Below, one piece after another: positions 7,690-17,032 of a stretch of DNA of 64,000 bases. Position 1 is the first letter of the stretch, and every line of letters begins with the position of its first letter. Below the pieces are notes generated by a model, which saw nothing but the letters and a program-made list of their open reading frames with translations, did no database searches and was not told where the DNA came from. The stretch is from the NCBI GenBank assembly GCA_039636785.1, contig CP144169.1:496001-560000 (forward strand), given 5' to 3'. The DNA is from Micrococcaceae bacterium Sec5.7 (GTDB lineage: Bacteria > Actinomycetota > Actinomycetes > Actinomycetales > Micrococcaceae). The translations under genes were made by a program, and so were the position numbers.

Positions 7690-8520
7690 CCTGGACTCCC
7701 AGCGGGCCGCCAGTTCGGGCTGGACCCCCGCTGCCTCGTATTCAAATTCCAGCAGCGGCTTCAGGAGGGTGTAGTCCACCCGCGCGGACAGGTATACCGC
7801 TGTTCCGTTCCCGAACGAGTTGCGGGTGACCGCCTGTGATCCCGCGAGCCGGCCGGAATCGTAGCTGGCGACCACGTCCGCCACTTCGGTGTGCAGGTGC
7901 TCAGTCCAGTAACTGGCGGAGGCGGTGCCGCCGTCGGCCGTTGTTAGTTTGACTCACCTTCACCCGCGAGCGGGTGCATTTCCTCGCTCCAGGCGCCCAG
8001 GACCTTACGCAGCGCGCCCGGGTAGCCGCCCAGGCGGATGGTGTTGGACTCGTCCACGATGCCGGAGAGGTAGGAGACCACCAGGCGGCCGCCGTCGGAC
8101 ACGTAATCCTCAAACCGCTGGGCGGCTTCATCGGTGAGCAGGTATGCAGCCGGCATGAGACCAGGCTGTACTGGCTGAGGTCGCGGGTGGTGTCCACGAA
8201 GTCCACGGTGATGTTGGCATCGAACAGCGGCCGGTAGAGCCGCAGCACTTCCTGGGCGTAGTTCGGGTCGGAGCGGGGCGAATTCCCCAGCTCCAGCGCC
8301 CACCAGCAGTCCCAGTCGAAGACGATGGCCATTTTGGCGGTGGAGCGGGTGCCCGTGAGGCCTACCAGGGCCTTCAGTTCGTTGCCGAGCTGGGTCACTT
8401 CGTGGAAGATTCGGGTGTTGGTGCCGGCGTGGCCCACCATGGCGGAGTGGTAGCGTTCCGTTCCGCCCTTTGCCTGCCGCCACTGGAAGAAAAGAATCGC
8501 GTCGGCAGCCCCGGAGAAGC
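7690..8520 (-). pseudogene. GH42 beta-galactosidase, degraded 3' half
   Basis: Pieces in three frames assemble into the C-terminal half of a family 42 beta-galactosidase. They are ADAILFFQWRQAKGGTERYH and MVGHAGTNTRIFHEVTQLGN, then KMAIVFDWDCWWALE; after a one-base loss near 8163, MPAAYLLTDEAAQRFEDYV and VVSYLSGIVDE; after another shift near 7950, ASASYWTEHLHTEVADVVAS and SFGNGTAVYLSARVD. The first 400 or so residues with the catalytic glutamates are absent. At least two frameshifts and a 5' loss make it nonfunctional, unless the shifts are sequencing errors. Confidence 0.78.
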
Positions 8521-8636
8521 TGCACCTTTGTTAACCTGCGGTCCAACTCCCGGCACACGGCAGGCCATCCAGCCCGCCTACCGTGGACGGTTGCCGGCGC
8601 AGCGCCGGTAACCGTCATCCAGGAGGAACCATCACC

Positions 8637-9692
8637 ATGCGCACAGTCCTTACCGCCGCGGCCGCCGCCGCGCTCATCGCCTCCCTGGCGAGCCCCGCCG
8701 TCGCCGCCCCAAACGCCGCAGCCGGCCCCGCGCCGTCGTCGGACGCCGCCGGCACCGCCGGGTCGGAAATCAAGACGAACGAACGCAACGGCTCCTTTGA
8801 CCTGCAGTCCCACCGCGGAGGCCGCGGCGAATGGACCGAGGAATCCCTTGCGGCGTTCGCCAACTCCCTGAAGCTGGGCGTATCCACCCTCGAGCTGGAC
8901 ACCCATCTGACCCACGACGGCAAGGTCATCGTCTGGCATGACGACACCATCCAGGCGAACAAATGCATCGACACCGCACCGGCCACTGCTGGAGACCCCG
9001 AGTTCCCGTATGTGGGCCGCCGCGTCGCGGAGCTGTCCCTGGCACAGGTCAAGACCCTCAACTGTGGCTTCACGCAGCTGCCCGGGTTCCCGGAGCAGGA
9101 CGTGGTGGACGGCAACCGGATCGCCGAGCTCAAGGACGTCTACCAGGTGGCCCGCGACCACCACGCCAAGAAGGTCCGGTTCAATGTGGAGACCAAGGTG
9201 GAGGACGGCAAGTCCGGCGGCGAAGGCATGGTGGCGCTGACCCGGGCCGTCGTGGCGGAGATCCAGGCTTCCGGCATGGCGGGCCGCACCACTGTGGAGT
9301 CCTTTGACTGGTCCTCGTTGAACCTGACCAAGAAGATCGCCCCGGGGCTTCCCCTGGTGGCCCTTTCGAGCGGTGATGCCTGGCTCCAGGTCGGCCAGCC
9401 CGGCGCCAGCCCCGATCTCGGCGGAATCGACATCGACGACTACGACGGCTCACTCGCCAAGGCCGCGGCAGCCCAGGGCTACGACGTCGTTTCCCCCGAC
9501 TTCAGCTCCGTCACACCTGCCATGATCACCGAGGCCCACGGGCTGGGCCTGCCCGTCATCCCCTGGACCGTCAACGCCAGGGCGGACATGGAGCGCATGA
9601 TGGATCTCGGTGTGGACGGCATCATCACGGACTACCCCACGCGTCTTCGGACACTCATGGAGGGGCACGGCCTGAAGCTGCCGAAGGCCTAA
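8637..9692 (+). CDS. Secreted glycerophosphodiester phosphodiesterase
   Basis: A 351-residue enzyme that hydrolyses glycerophosphodiesters to glycerol 3-phosphate and an alcohol. A signal peptide (MRTVLTAAAAAALIASLASP, cleavage near AVAAP) exports it. The TIM-barrel has the catalytic His-Arg in DLQSHRGGRGEWTEES, the metal-binding acids in TLELDTHLTHDG and the second His in VIVWHDDTI; it ends with PWTVNARADMERMMDLGVDG. AGGAGG at 8621-8626 fixes the ATG at 8637. It is likely cell-wall or secreted, used for phosphorus and glycerol scavenging. A strong hairpin follows. Confidence 0.95.
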   Translation: MRTVLTAAAAAALIASLASPAVAAPNAAAGPAPSSDAAGTAGSEIKTNERNGSFDLQSHRGGRGEWTEESLAAFANSLKLGVSTLELDTHLTHDGKVIVWHDDTIQANKCIDTAPATAGDPEFPYVGRRVAELSLAQVKTLNCGFTQLPGFPEQDVVDGNRIAELKDVYQVARDHHAKKVRFNVETKVEDGKSGGEGMVALTRAVVAEIQASGMAGRTTVESFDWSSLNLTKKIAPGLPLVALSSGDAWLQVGQPGASPDLGGIDIDDYDGSLAKAAAAQGYDVVSPDFSSVTPAMITEAHGLGLPVIPWTVNARADMERMMDLGVDGIITDYPTRLRTLMEGHGLKLPKA

Positions 9693-9716
9693 CAGCGGCG
9701 CACCCCGGACTGCAGC

Positions 9717-9758
9717 GCCCTGCCGGTTCGCTGCCTGGAAGCAGCGAACCGGCAGGGC
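9717..9758. terminator. Bidirectional hairpin terminator
   Basis: Perfect 18-base arms (9717-9734 and 9741-9758, beginning GCCCTGCCGGTTCGCTGC) around a 6-base loop lie between the convergent phosphodiesterase and formaldehyde dehydrogenase genes. The stem is GC-rich with only a short CACTTTA after it, as usual in actinobacteria. It probably serves both genes. Confidence 0.85.
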
Positions 9759-9776
9759 ACTTTAGCGAATCCCCAG

Positions 9777-9812
9777 GGTCAGTTGAGGTAGCCGGGTCAG
9801 CTGAGGTAGCCG
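9777..9812. repeat. 18-bp tandem duplication at the end of the formaldehyde dehydrogenase gene
   Basis: GGTCAGYTGAGGTAGCCG occurs twice in a row (9777-9794 and 9795-9812), differing at one base. On the minus strand the inner copy encodes the gene's end (GYLS-stop) and the outer copy repeats it as PGYLN-stop in the same frame. It looks like a small slippage duplication that left a spare stop codon. Confidence 0.75.
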
Positions 9813-11008
9813 TTCGGGTTCAGCACGTACTTTGTCGCAGCACCGGCGTCGAATTCGGCGTAGCCCTGCGGCGCCGCCTCGAGAGGGATCGCCTTGGCAT
9901 TGACGTTCTTCGCGATGCTTACCCTGTCGTGCAGGATCGCCATCATCAGGCCCCGGTTGTACTTCATGACCGGACACTGACCTGTGGTGAAACTCATCGA
10001 CTTGGCCCAGCCGGTGCCAAGGCTCAAGGACAAGGACCCCTTTTTCGCAGCCTCGTCCACGCCGCCCGGATCGCCCGTCACATACAGTCCGGGAATGCCC
10101 AGGGCACCGCCCGCCGCAGTGAGCTCCATGAGGGAGTTCAGCACGGTGGCCGGAGCTTCCTTGGCGCCGGAGCCGTGGCCCTTGGCTTCGAACCCCACAG
10201 CATCCACACCGCAGTCGACTTCCGGGATGCCCAGGATCTGCTCGATCTGTTCTGCCGGCCCGCCCTTGGTCAGGTCGACGGTTTCGCACCCGAAACTGCG
10301 CGCCTGTGCCAGCCGCTCCTCGTTCATGTCACCCACAATCACGACGGCGGCACCCAGCAGCTGCGCACTGGTCGCCGCAGCCAGGCCCACTGGACCGGCA
10401 CCGGCAATGTAGACAGTGGAACCGACGCCCACACCGGCGGTCACCGCACCGTGGAATCCCGTGGGAAAGATGTCGGAGAGCATGGTGAGGTCCAGCATCT
10501 TTTCAAGGGCCTGGTCCCGGTCCGGGAACTTCAGCAGGTTCCAGTCCGCATACGGCACCAGGACGTAGTTGGCCTGGCCACCCACCCAGCCGCCCATATC
10601 CACGTAACCGTAGGCGCTGCCGGGCCGGTCCGGATTGACGTTCAGGCAGATACCCGTTTTGCGTTCCTTGCAGTTCCTGCACCGGCCGCACGAGATGTTG
10701 AACGGGACGGAGCAGATGTCACCCACTTTGATGAATTCGACGCCCGGTCCAACTTCCACCACCTCGCCGGTGATTTCGTGGCCAAGCACCAGATTGGGCG
10801 GAGCTGTGGTGCGGCCGCGGACCATGTGCTGATCGGACCCGCAGATGTTGGTTGCAACGGTTTTCAGGATTACGCCGTGGGGCACCGCCCGCCCCACATT
10901 GGCCGGATTAACGCCCGGCCCGTCCTTAAGTTCGAAGCTGGGGTAATCAATGTCGATGAGTTCGACCTTGCCCGGCCCCTTAAATGCGACGGCTTTGTTG
11001 CCTGTCAT
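9797..11008 (-). CDS. fdhA: Glutathione-independent, zinc-dependent formaldehyde dehydrogenase
   Basis: A 403-residue medium-chain dehydrogenase of the Pseudomonas putida formaldehyde dehydrogenase type, oxidising formaldehyde to formate with tightly bound NAD. The catalytic zinc site is seen in ATNICGSDQHMVRGR and GHEITGEVVEVG, and the structural zinc site in CGRCRNCKERKTGIC. The nucleotide loop is YIAGAGPVGLAAA. The insert GGWVGGQANYVLVPYADWN is typical of this subfamily. AGGAGG (complement of 11013-11019) sits just upstream of the ATG. It is convergent with the phosphodiesterase gene. The cupin gene upstream on the same strand is 197 bases away and may or may not be co-transcribed. Confidence 0.93.
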   Translation of the reverse strand: MTGNKAVAFKGPGKVELIDIDYPSFELKDGPGVNPANVGRAVPHGVILKTVATNICGSDQHMVRGRTTAPPNLVLGHEITGEVVEVGPGVEFIKVGDICSVPFNISCGRCRNCKERKTGICLNVNPDRPGSAYGYVDMGGWVGGQANYVLVPYADWNLLKFPDRDQALEKMLDLTMLSDIFPTGFHGAVTAGVGVGSTVYIAGAGPVGLAAATSAQLLGAAVVIVGDMNEERLAQARSFGCETVDLTKGGPAEQIEQILGIPEVDCGVDAVGFEAKGHGSGAKEAPATVLNSLMELTAAGGALGIPGLYVTGDPGGVDEAAKKGSLSLSLGTGWAKSMSFTTGQCPVMKYNRGLMMAILHDRVSIAKNVNAKAIPLEAAPQGYAEFDAGAATKYVLNPNGYLS

Positions 11009-11205
11009 CTCTTCCTCCTGGTCTCACAGACCCTCCTCGTTGAAGGGCCGGCTCTGATTCATGAAGCGTTCTGATGCACTCTCCGGGGGCAGGCATCTGC
11101 CCGGCAGCCTTGAGGGCGTTTGGCCGAGTGTGGCTGTTGGAGGGTCTGGTCAGTCTAGAGGAGCAGATCCGTCGGGGTCTATGGGCGGAGGGCCGTGAAC
11201 CGAGG

Positions 11206-11538
11206 TCAGCCGATCTTCGCAACTGTCAGCAGGACCGCGGAGTCCTCTTCCGCATCCAGGCTGTGGAGCCCCTCGGGCATGATCAAAAGATCTCCGGCTT
11301 TCCCCTGCCATGAGTCGTCCCCGGCACGCAGTCGGACACATCCACGGAGGACAAAGATGGTGGCCTCCCCCGGGTTCTGGTGTTCGCTCAGGCTTCTGCC
11401 CGCCTTCAACGCGATGACGGTCTGGCGAAGAACCTTCTCGTGCCCGCCATACACCGTGTCGGCAGCCCGCCCGCTGCTGGCCGCGGACGCAGCCTCGAGT
11501 TGCTGGGAAGCCAGGGCGACGATCGATATTTTCTGCAT
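11206..11538 (-). CDS. Small cupin-domain protein
   Basis: A 110-residue single-domain cupin. The first metal motif is degenerate (GRSLSEHQNPGEATIFVLRG), and the second half has GKAGDLLIMPEGLHSLDAEE. It is the type often annotated as a cupin of unknown function or LuxR-associated protein. It is divergent from the nuclease-helicase gene (119 bases between starts) and upstream of fdhA on the same strand. No obvious Shine-Dalgarno is seen. Confidence 0.82.
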   Translation of the reverse strand: MQKISIVALASQQLEAASAASSGRAADTVYGGHEKVLRQTVIALKAGRSLSEHQNPGEATIFVLRGCVRLRAGDDSWQGKAGDLLIMPEGLHSLDAEEDSAVLLTVAKIG

Positions 11539-11657
11539 GCCACAACCGTACCCGCGAGCCGCCCGACAGGAACCGCCCAGAATGTCCGTGGGTGTTGCTA
11601 GATTCGAATGAGCGCTCTGGAACCATCCAGCGGCGAGGCTGCCAATGGGGAGGCCCC

Positions 11658-14600
11658 ATGTTTCTGCTCGAACCGCTCATTAGCGGTGGAACCCAGGATC
11701 TGGTGTTTTCCGCCAGTGATCTGGTGGCCGCCAGCGAGTGCGAATACCGCAGCCTCCGCATTCTGGACGAGAAGCTGGGCCGCTCCCCCAAGGCAGACTT
11801 TCCAGCCGACGAGATGCAAATACGCGCCGGTGCCTTGGGTGACGTCCACGAGCGCAGAGTACTGGACGGACTGATCACGAGGTACGGCGAATGGGACCCC
11901 ACGCGTGGGGCGGGCGTGTACTCGGTTGAACGCGGCACCACTGACCGCGAGGGACTTCTCGCAAAGAATGCGGAGACCGCCGAGGCTCTGAGCCTCGGTG
12001 CCGACGTCGTTTTCCAGGCGACGTTCTTCGACGGCGAGTTCATTGGCTACGCCGACTTCATCGTCAGGCAGGCCGAGGGCGAGGAAGCTCCCGGACGCTA
12101 CGCCGTCTGGGACACCAAACTCGCCCGCCACGCCAAGGTGGGCGCACTGCTGCAGCTAGCCGCCTACGGTGATCAGCTGATCAAACTGGGATTGGAGCCG
12201 GCCCCGCGGGTGACCCTGGTCTTGGGGAACCTGGAACAAAGTGTCCACTCTCTTACCGACCTGCTTCCGGTCTACCGCGAGCGCCGGGACCGGTTCCGCG
12301 CACTCACTGCCGCCCACCGCACCTCCGATTCTCCGGTGCACTGGCAGCAGCCAGGAGTGTCGCACTGTGGCCGGTGCGACTACTGCACCGAGCAGGTTGC
12401 CGAGCACCGCGACCTCCTCATGGTCGGCGGCATGACTTCGGTCCAGCGGAAAAAGCTGATCAACGATCACAAGGTCTCCACCATCGACGCCCTGGCGGAG
12501 CTGCCGGTCTCCAGGGCCAAGGGCTCTCTGGCGCGGTTGCGGTCCCAGGCCCGCATGCAGACCGGCCGCGAGGATCCCGACGGTTCCCGCACGTTCACCA
12601 AGGACGGCGAAGAGCACACCGTCACCTACAAAGTCCTGGCCGAGAACGCGCTCGCCGGCATCCCGGCGCCCAGCCACGGGGACATCTTCTTCGACTTCGA
12701 GGGCGATCCACTCTGGCAGGATTCCGCTGGCAAGTGGGGTCTCGAGTACCTGTTCGGCGTGATTGAAGCGCCGGAGCCTGGCTCTGAGCCTGATGCCGCC
12801 CCGCTGTTCAGGCCGTTCTGGGCCCACTCGCGGGCAGGCGAACGGCAGGCTTTCCTGGATTTCCTCGCCTACGTTGAGCAGCGGCGGACCAGGTACCCTC
12901 GCATGCACGTCTACCACTATGCCGCCTATGAAAAATCGGCCCTGCGCAACCTCTCCCTGGCCCACGTGGCCGGCGAGGACACAGTGGACGCGTGGCTGCG
13001 CGACGGATTGCTGGTGGACCTCTATGCCACGGTGCGTCAATCACTGAGGATCTCGGAAGCCTCGTACTCCATCAAGAAGCTCGAGCCCCTGTACATGGGC
13101 GACAACCTGCGGTCTGGTGACGTCAAGGACGCGGGCGCCTCCGTGGTGGCCTATGCCGCCTACTGCGGGGCCCGGGACGGCGGAGATGAAGCGGAGGCCG
13201 CCGCGGTCCTCGCCTCCATCTCCGACTACAACCAGTACGACTGCCTCTCCACGCTGCGCCTCCGCGACTGGCTGCTGCAGCTGCCCCGCCCCGCGGTGAA
13301 ACCGAAAGACCAGGATCCAGCGAACGACGGCGGGACCCGCCTGCCAGCCGGCACCCCCGCGGCCCCGGCCTCCGAACCGATCGCCGAGGAGCTGCGGCTG
13401 CAGGAGTATCTGGCCGGCCTTCCGGACAACCGAGCGTGGACCGACGATGAGCAGGCCATCGCCATGGTGGCCGCTGCAACGGGCTACCACCGGCGCGAAA
13501 AAAAGCAGTTCTGGTGGGAACACTTCGACCGGATCGACAACGACGTGGACGGCTGGTCGGAAAAGCGGAATGTCTTCCTCGTTGAAGACGGCCGCATTGT
13601 ACAGGACTGGGCCAAGGCAAAGCCGGCGGAACGCATGCTGACGCGGGTAGCCCGGCTGCGCGGAACCATGACGGAAGGTTCCGATTTCCGCGCGGGTTCC
13701 AAATGGTTCCGCATGTTTGATGCACCTGTGCCCGAAGGCCTCGAGAACTTCGACGGCGAGCCGCTGGCCCGGTCCGGGATATTCGCCACGGAAATCCTTG
13801 AGGTTGCCGCCGACGTCACTGATCCTCGCCTCACGCACATCACCATCGCGGAGAAGGCGAGCAAGAAAGTCCCTCCCTACTCTCAATTCCCCATGGCGCT
13901 CACGGAGGATCAGCCCGTCCCGACTGCCAGCATCGAGGCAGCGCTGACAGAGCTTGCCCGCCAGGTCGGCGGGACCCTGCCCTCGCTGCCCAGGCACGCC
14001 GGGCTGGACATCCTGCGCAAGGCGAGTCCGCGCCTGGGCACCCTCGCATCCCTGCCCGCCGTGGGGCATGATCAACAGGGCCAGGCCGACTACATCACGG
14101 CGATCGCCGCGGCAATCCGGGACCTGGACCGCTCGTACCTTGCGGTGCAGGGTCCTCCCGGGACAGGCAAGACGTATGTGGGCTCGCACGTCATCGCGCT
14201 GCTCATTGAGGGCGGCTGGAAGGTGGGTGTGGTGGGTCAGTCCCATGCCGTCGTCGAGAACATGCTCTGTACAGCCATCGGCACCGCGGGCGTTGATCCT
14301 GCACGGGTAGCCAAGAAACTCTCCACTCCCCATGACGTGCCGTGGAAGCGGACCACGGACAAAGACGTCGCCGCACTGCTGGCTTCGGACGGTGGGTGCC
14401 TTGTGGGCGGGACCGCCTGGACCATGACGGGGGGCTCGGTGCCCGCCGGCTCGCTGGACCTGCTGGTCATTGACGAGGCCGGGCAGTTCTCGCTGGCCAA
14501 TACTCTTGCCGTGGCGCGCTCGGCCAGGCGGCTGCTGCTGCTCGGTGACCCGCAGCAGCTGCCGCAGGTCACGCAGGGCTCGCATCCGCAGCCGGTGGAC

Positions 14601-15275
14601 GAGTCCGCGCTGGGCTGGCTGTCCGCCGGCCACCCCACGCTGCCGGCCGAACTGGGGTACTTCCTCGCCGACTCCTGGCGGATGCATCCCCAGCTCTGCG
14701 ATGCCGTGTCCCGCCTGAGCTACGACGGCAAGCTCGAATCGGCTCCGGCAGCCTTGCTCCGCCACCTGGACGGGCTGCCCGCCGGGGTGGAAACGGTGCT
14801 CGTGGAACACAGCGGAAGAACCACGTCCTCATCTGAGGAGGCAGCGGAGGTTGTCAGTCAGGCGTTGCGGCACATCGGCCTGGAATGGACGCCTGGCAGG
14901 GACGAAGTTTCACGGCCTCTGGCCGCAAGCGACGTGCTGGTGGTCGCCGCATACAACGCCCAGGTCCAGCTGATCCGGCGGGTATTGGATGCCGCCGGCC
15001 TTCCGGAGGCCCGGGTGGGCACCGTGGACAAATTCCAGGGCCAGGAGGCGCCGGTGGTCCTGGTGTCCATGGCCTGTTCGGCCATCGCCGAGGCCCCGCG
15101 CGGGGCTGAGTTCCTGCTGAACCGGAACCGCATCAACGTGGCCGTTTCGCGGGGACAGTGGCGGACTGTGATAGTCCGCTCTCCCGAACTCACCCACTAC
15201 ATGCCGACGAAGCCCGCCGGACTGGAGGAACTGGGCGCCTTCATCGGGCTCAGCGAATCGAAGACCGCCGAATAA
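11658..15275 (+). CDS. TM0106-family RecB-like nuclease fused to superfamily 1 helicase
   Basis: A 1205-residue two-part protein. The N-terminal part (to about 560) is the TM0106 type RecB-like nuclease: FSASDLVAASECEYRSL start, WDTKLARHAKVGALLQLAAY (RecB motif), a Cys cluster CGRCDYC that may hold an iron-sulphur or zinc site, and the RNase H-like DIFFDFEGDPLW. The C-terminal part is a UPF1/DNA2-type helicase: Walker A VQGPPGTGKTYVGSHVI, Walker B LLVIDEAGQFSLAN, LLLGDPQQLPQV, TVDKFQGQEAPVVLVSM and LNRNRINVAVSRGQW. GGGGAGG at 11647-11653 supports the ATG at 11658. It acts on DNA or RNA ends in the cytoplasm; its biological role is not established. All motifs are intact. Confidence 0.9.
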   Translation: MFLLEPLISGGTQDLVFSASDLVAASECEYRSLRILDEKLGRSPKADFPADEMQIRAGALGDVHERRVLDGLITRYGEWDPTRGAGVYSVERGTTDREGLLAKNAETAEALSLGADVVFQATFFDGEFIGYADFIVRQAEGEEAPGRYAVWDTKLARHAKVGALLQLAAYGDQLIKLGLEPAPRVTLVLGNLEQSVHSLTDLLPVYRERRDRFRALTAAHRTSDSPVHWQQPGVSHCGRCDYCTEQVAEHRDLLMVGGMTSVQRKKLINDHKVSTIDALAELPVSRAKGSLARLRSQARMQTGREDPDGSRTFTKDGEEHTVTYKVLAENALAGIPAPSHGDIFFDFEGDPLWQDSAGKWGLEYLFGVIEAPEPGSEPDAAPLFRPFWAHSRAGERQAFLDFLAYVEQRRTRYPRMHVYHYAAYEKSALRNLSLAHVAGEDTVDAWLRDGLLVDLYATVRQSLRISEASYSIKKLEPLYMGDNLRSGDVKDAGASVVAYAAYCGARDGGDEAEAAAVLASISDYNQYDCLSTLRLRDWLLQLPRPAVKPKDQDPANDGGTRLPAGTPAAPASEPIAEELRLQEYLAGLPDNRAWTDDEQAIAMVAAATGYHRREKKQFWWEHFDRIDNDVDGWSEKRNVFLVEDGRIVQDWAKAKPAERMLTRVARLRGTMTEGSDFRAGSKWFRMFDAPVPEGLENFDGEPLARSGIFATEILEVAADVTDPRLTHITIAEKASKKVPPYSQFPMALTEDQPVPTASIEAALTELARQVGGTLPSLPRHAGLDILRKASPRLGTLASLPAVGHDQQGQADYITAIAAAIRDLDRSYLAVQGPPGTGKTYVGSHVIALLIEGGWKVGVVGQSHAVVENMLCTAIGTAGVDPARVAKKLSTPHDVPWKRTTDKDVAALLASDGGCLVGGTAWTMTGGSVPAGSLDLLVIDEAGQFSLANTLAVARSARRLLLLGDPQQLPQVTQGSHPQPVDESALGWLSAGHPTLPAELGYFLADSWRMHPQLCDAVSRLSYDGKLESAPAALLRHLDGLPAGVETVLVEHSGRTTSSSEEAAEVVSQALRHIGLEWTPGRDEVSRPLAASDVLVVAAYNAQVQLIRRVLDAAGLPEARVGTVDKFQGQEAPVVLVSMACSAIAEAPRGAEFLLNRNRINVAVSRGQWRTVIVRSPELTHYMPTKPAGLEELGAFIGLSESKTAE

Positions 15276-15353
15276 ATCAGGTAAATTCAAGAAGTGGGAT
15301 TCAGGCCACCAACGCAGGGTCCCACAGCCACCCCTTTGAATGGATCCCTCCCC

Positions 15354-16658
15354 ATGTCTTCCGCTGCTCCTGCGCCCGCAATTGACCGTATCCCGCTCGG
15401 CGCGCTGCTGATCCTGGCGGCCATCGGCTTCACCGCCATCACCACCGAGCTCCTGCCGTCCGGGCTGCTCCCGCAGGTGAGCGCGGACCTCAACGTCGCG
15501 GAACCCGTGGCCGGCTACCTCACGGCCGGCTACGCTGCCATCATCGTGGCCACGGTCATTCCGGCCACCATGCTGCTGGCGCGCGTGCCCCGGAACGCCC
15601 TCCTGATCGCGCTGGTGCTCACGTTCGCAATCAGCAACGCCCTGGTGGGCCTCGTGTCCGACTTTGGCGCCGCCATGGCCGCCCGCCTGATCGGCGGCAT
15701 CGCCCACGGCCTGCTCTGGTCCACCATGGCGCCGTTCGTGGCAAGGATTGTCCCGGCGCCCAAAGTGGGCAAGGCCCTTGCCATTGTGTTCAGCGGCAAC
15801 AGCCTGGGCCTGGCCATCGGCGCACCGGTGGGAACGGCACTCGGCGGTTTGCTTGGCTGGCGCGCCTCGTTCCTGAGCCTCGCCGGCTCCGGCGTTGTCC
15901 TGGCGCTGCTGGCCGTGTGGCTGCTGCCCAGTGTGCGGCGGATCCCGGATGCCAAACGCCCCTCCCTGCGCAAGGCCGTCGCCCAGCCCGGGGTGAAATC
16001 CGTCGCCATTGCCTGGCCGTTGCTGCTGATGGCCCACTTCGCGCTGTTCACCTACATCGCGCCGTTCATCCGCGCAGCCGGCCTGCCGGACAGCAGCATC
16101 ACACTCTCCCTGACCGTCCTTGGCGTCGCCGGCCTGGTGGGCATCTGGTTTGCCGGAATCACCGTGGATTCGCGGCCGCGCCGTTCGCTCCTGATCACGA
16201 CGGCGGCAATCGCCGCATCGATGCTTCTGTTGCCCGTCGCCGGGGTCACCATCCCCGGCGCCATGGTGCTGATGGCCGTCTGGGGCGCAGGGCTGGGTGC
16301 GATCGGCATCTACAACCAGTCCGCCATCCTGCGTGCAGGCCGGGACTACAAGGAAGCCGCCAACGGCCTCACCGTGCTGACGATCCAGATCGGCATCACC
16401 ATCGGCGCGGTCTACGGAGCGGCCGCCCTCACCACCGCGGGACCGCTTTTGGTGCCCGTGGCCGCAGCCGTGCCCGTCGTCGTCGCATTCTTCATCGTGC
16501 TGGCCGGCCGCAAGCATGCCTACCCGCACGGCCCCCTGGAACCCAGCCCCGGGAAGACCGGCCACAGCGGGCGCAAGCCCGATGCCGCGTCCACTCAGCC
16601 GACCACGCGGAAACTCCCCGAGTCCCCCTCAGCCGGGGACAGCTCTTCGTCCACGTGA
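15354..16658 (+). CDS. MFS transporter (sugar-efflux / AraJ-like)
   Basis: A 434-residue major facilitator with about 12 membrane helices: IPLGALLILAAIGFTAITTE opens helix 1, the motif A region is RVPRNALLIALVL, then GGIAHGLLWSTMAPFVARIV and GAPVGTALGGLLGWRASFL, typical of the AraJ/SotB-type drug and sugar efflux group (the motif C-like GAPVGTALGG is clear). ATG at 15354 is chosen because the protein then starts just before helix 1; GTG at 15294 would add 20 residues. The hydrophilic C-terminus overlaps the convergent acylphosphatase gene by 64 bases. Confidence 0.87.
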   Translation: MSSAAPAPAIDRIPLGALLILAAIGFTAITTELLPSGLLPQVSADLNVAEPVAGYLTAGYAAIIVATVIPATMLLARVPRNALLIALVLTFAISNALVGLVSDFGAAMAARLIGGIAHGLLWSTMAPFVARIVPAPKVGKALAIVFSGNSLGLAIGAPVGTALGGLLGWRASFLSLAGSGVVLALLAVWLLPSVRRIPDAKRPSLRKAVAQPGVKSVAIAWPLLLMAHFALFTYIAPFIRAAGLPDSSITLSLTVLGVAGLVGIWFAGITVDSRPRRSLLITTAAIAASMLLLPVAGVTIPGAMVLMAVWGAGLGAIGIYNQSAILRAGRDYKEAANGLTVLTIQIGITIGAVYGAAALTTAGPLLVPVAAAVPVVVAFFIVLAGRKHAYPHGPLEPSPGKTGHSGRKPDAASTQPTTRKLPESPSAGDSSSST

Positions 16659-16897
16659 GCCACCCGGCCTGGGGCATCGGAGCTGAGCCAGCGCCGGAAT
16701 TCGATGATGACCGGCTGCGGACCCTCGGCAACCACGGCGACCGAGCCGTCGTCGTCGTTCCTCACAGAACCCGTCAATCCCAGCTCGTCGGCCTTCCGTG
16801 CGGTCCAGTAGCGGAACCCGACACCCTGGACAACGCCCGTGACGCGGGCCTTCAGGCGGACGTTCGCCGCTGAGTCCTGATCTGAGTATTCAGCCAT
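16595..16897 (-). CDS. Acylphosphatase
   Basis: A 100-residue enzyme hydrolysing acyl phosphates. The catalytic Arg is in VVQGVGFRYWT and the catalytic Asn in LTGSVRNDDDGSVAVVAEG, both in place; IEFRRWLSSDAPGRVAHVDE completes the fold. The size is normal. The 3' end overlaps the MFS gene on the other strand. It is divergent from the alpha-glucosidase gene. Confidence 0.95.
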   Translation of the reverse strand: MAEYSDQDSAANVRLKARVTGVVQGVGFRYWTARKADELGLTGSVRNDDDGSVAVVAEGPQPVIIEFRRWLSSDAPGRVAHVDEELSPAEGDSGSFRVVG

Positions 16898-17032
16898 GCT
16901 CCCAATCTAGCGCCGGCGGAATCATCGCGCACGGGGATCACGGGCGCCCTTCCCTGCCTGCCGCATCTGGTCAATAATCGAACCGAGCTCCATCATCAAA
17001 CTGCGTGCAAGCACCGAAGGAGAGTCAGCCCC

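Noticed and set aside
8521-8620. A PhoP box upstream of the phosphodiesterase gene (GTTAACC near 8529)
   Set aside because: Only one weak half-site is seen; direct repeats of the expected type are missing.
13041-14810. 589-codon open frame antisense to the nuclease-helicase gene
   Set aside because: It mirrors the helicase codons and carries no motif. It has no ribosome site and no similarity to anything.
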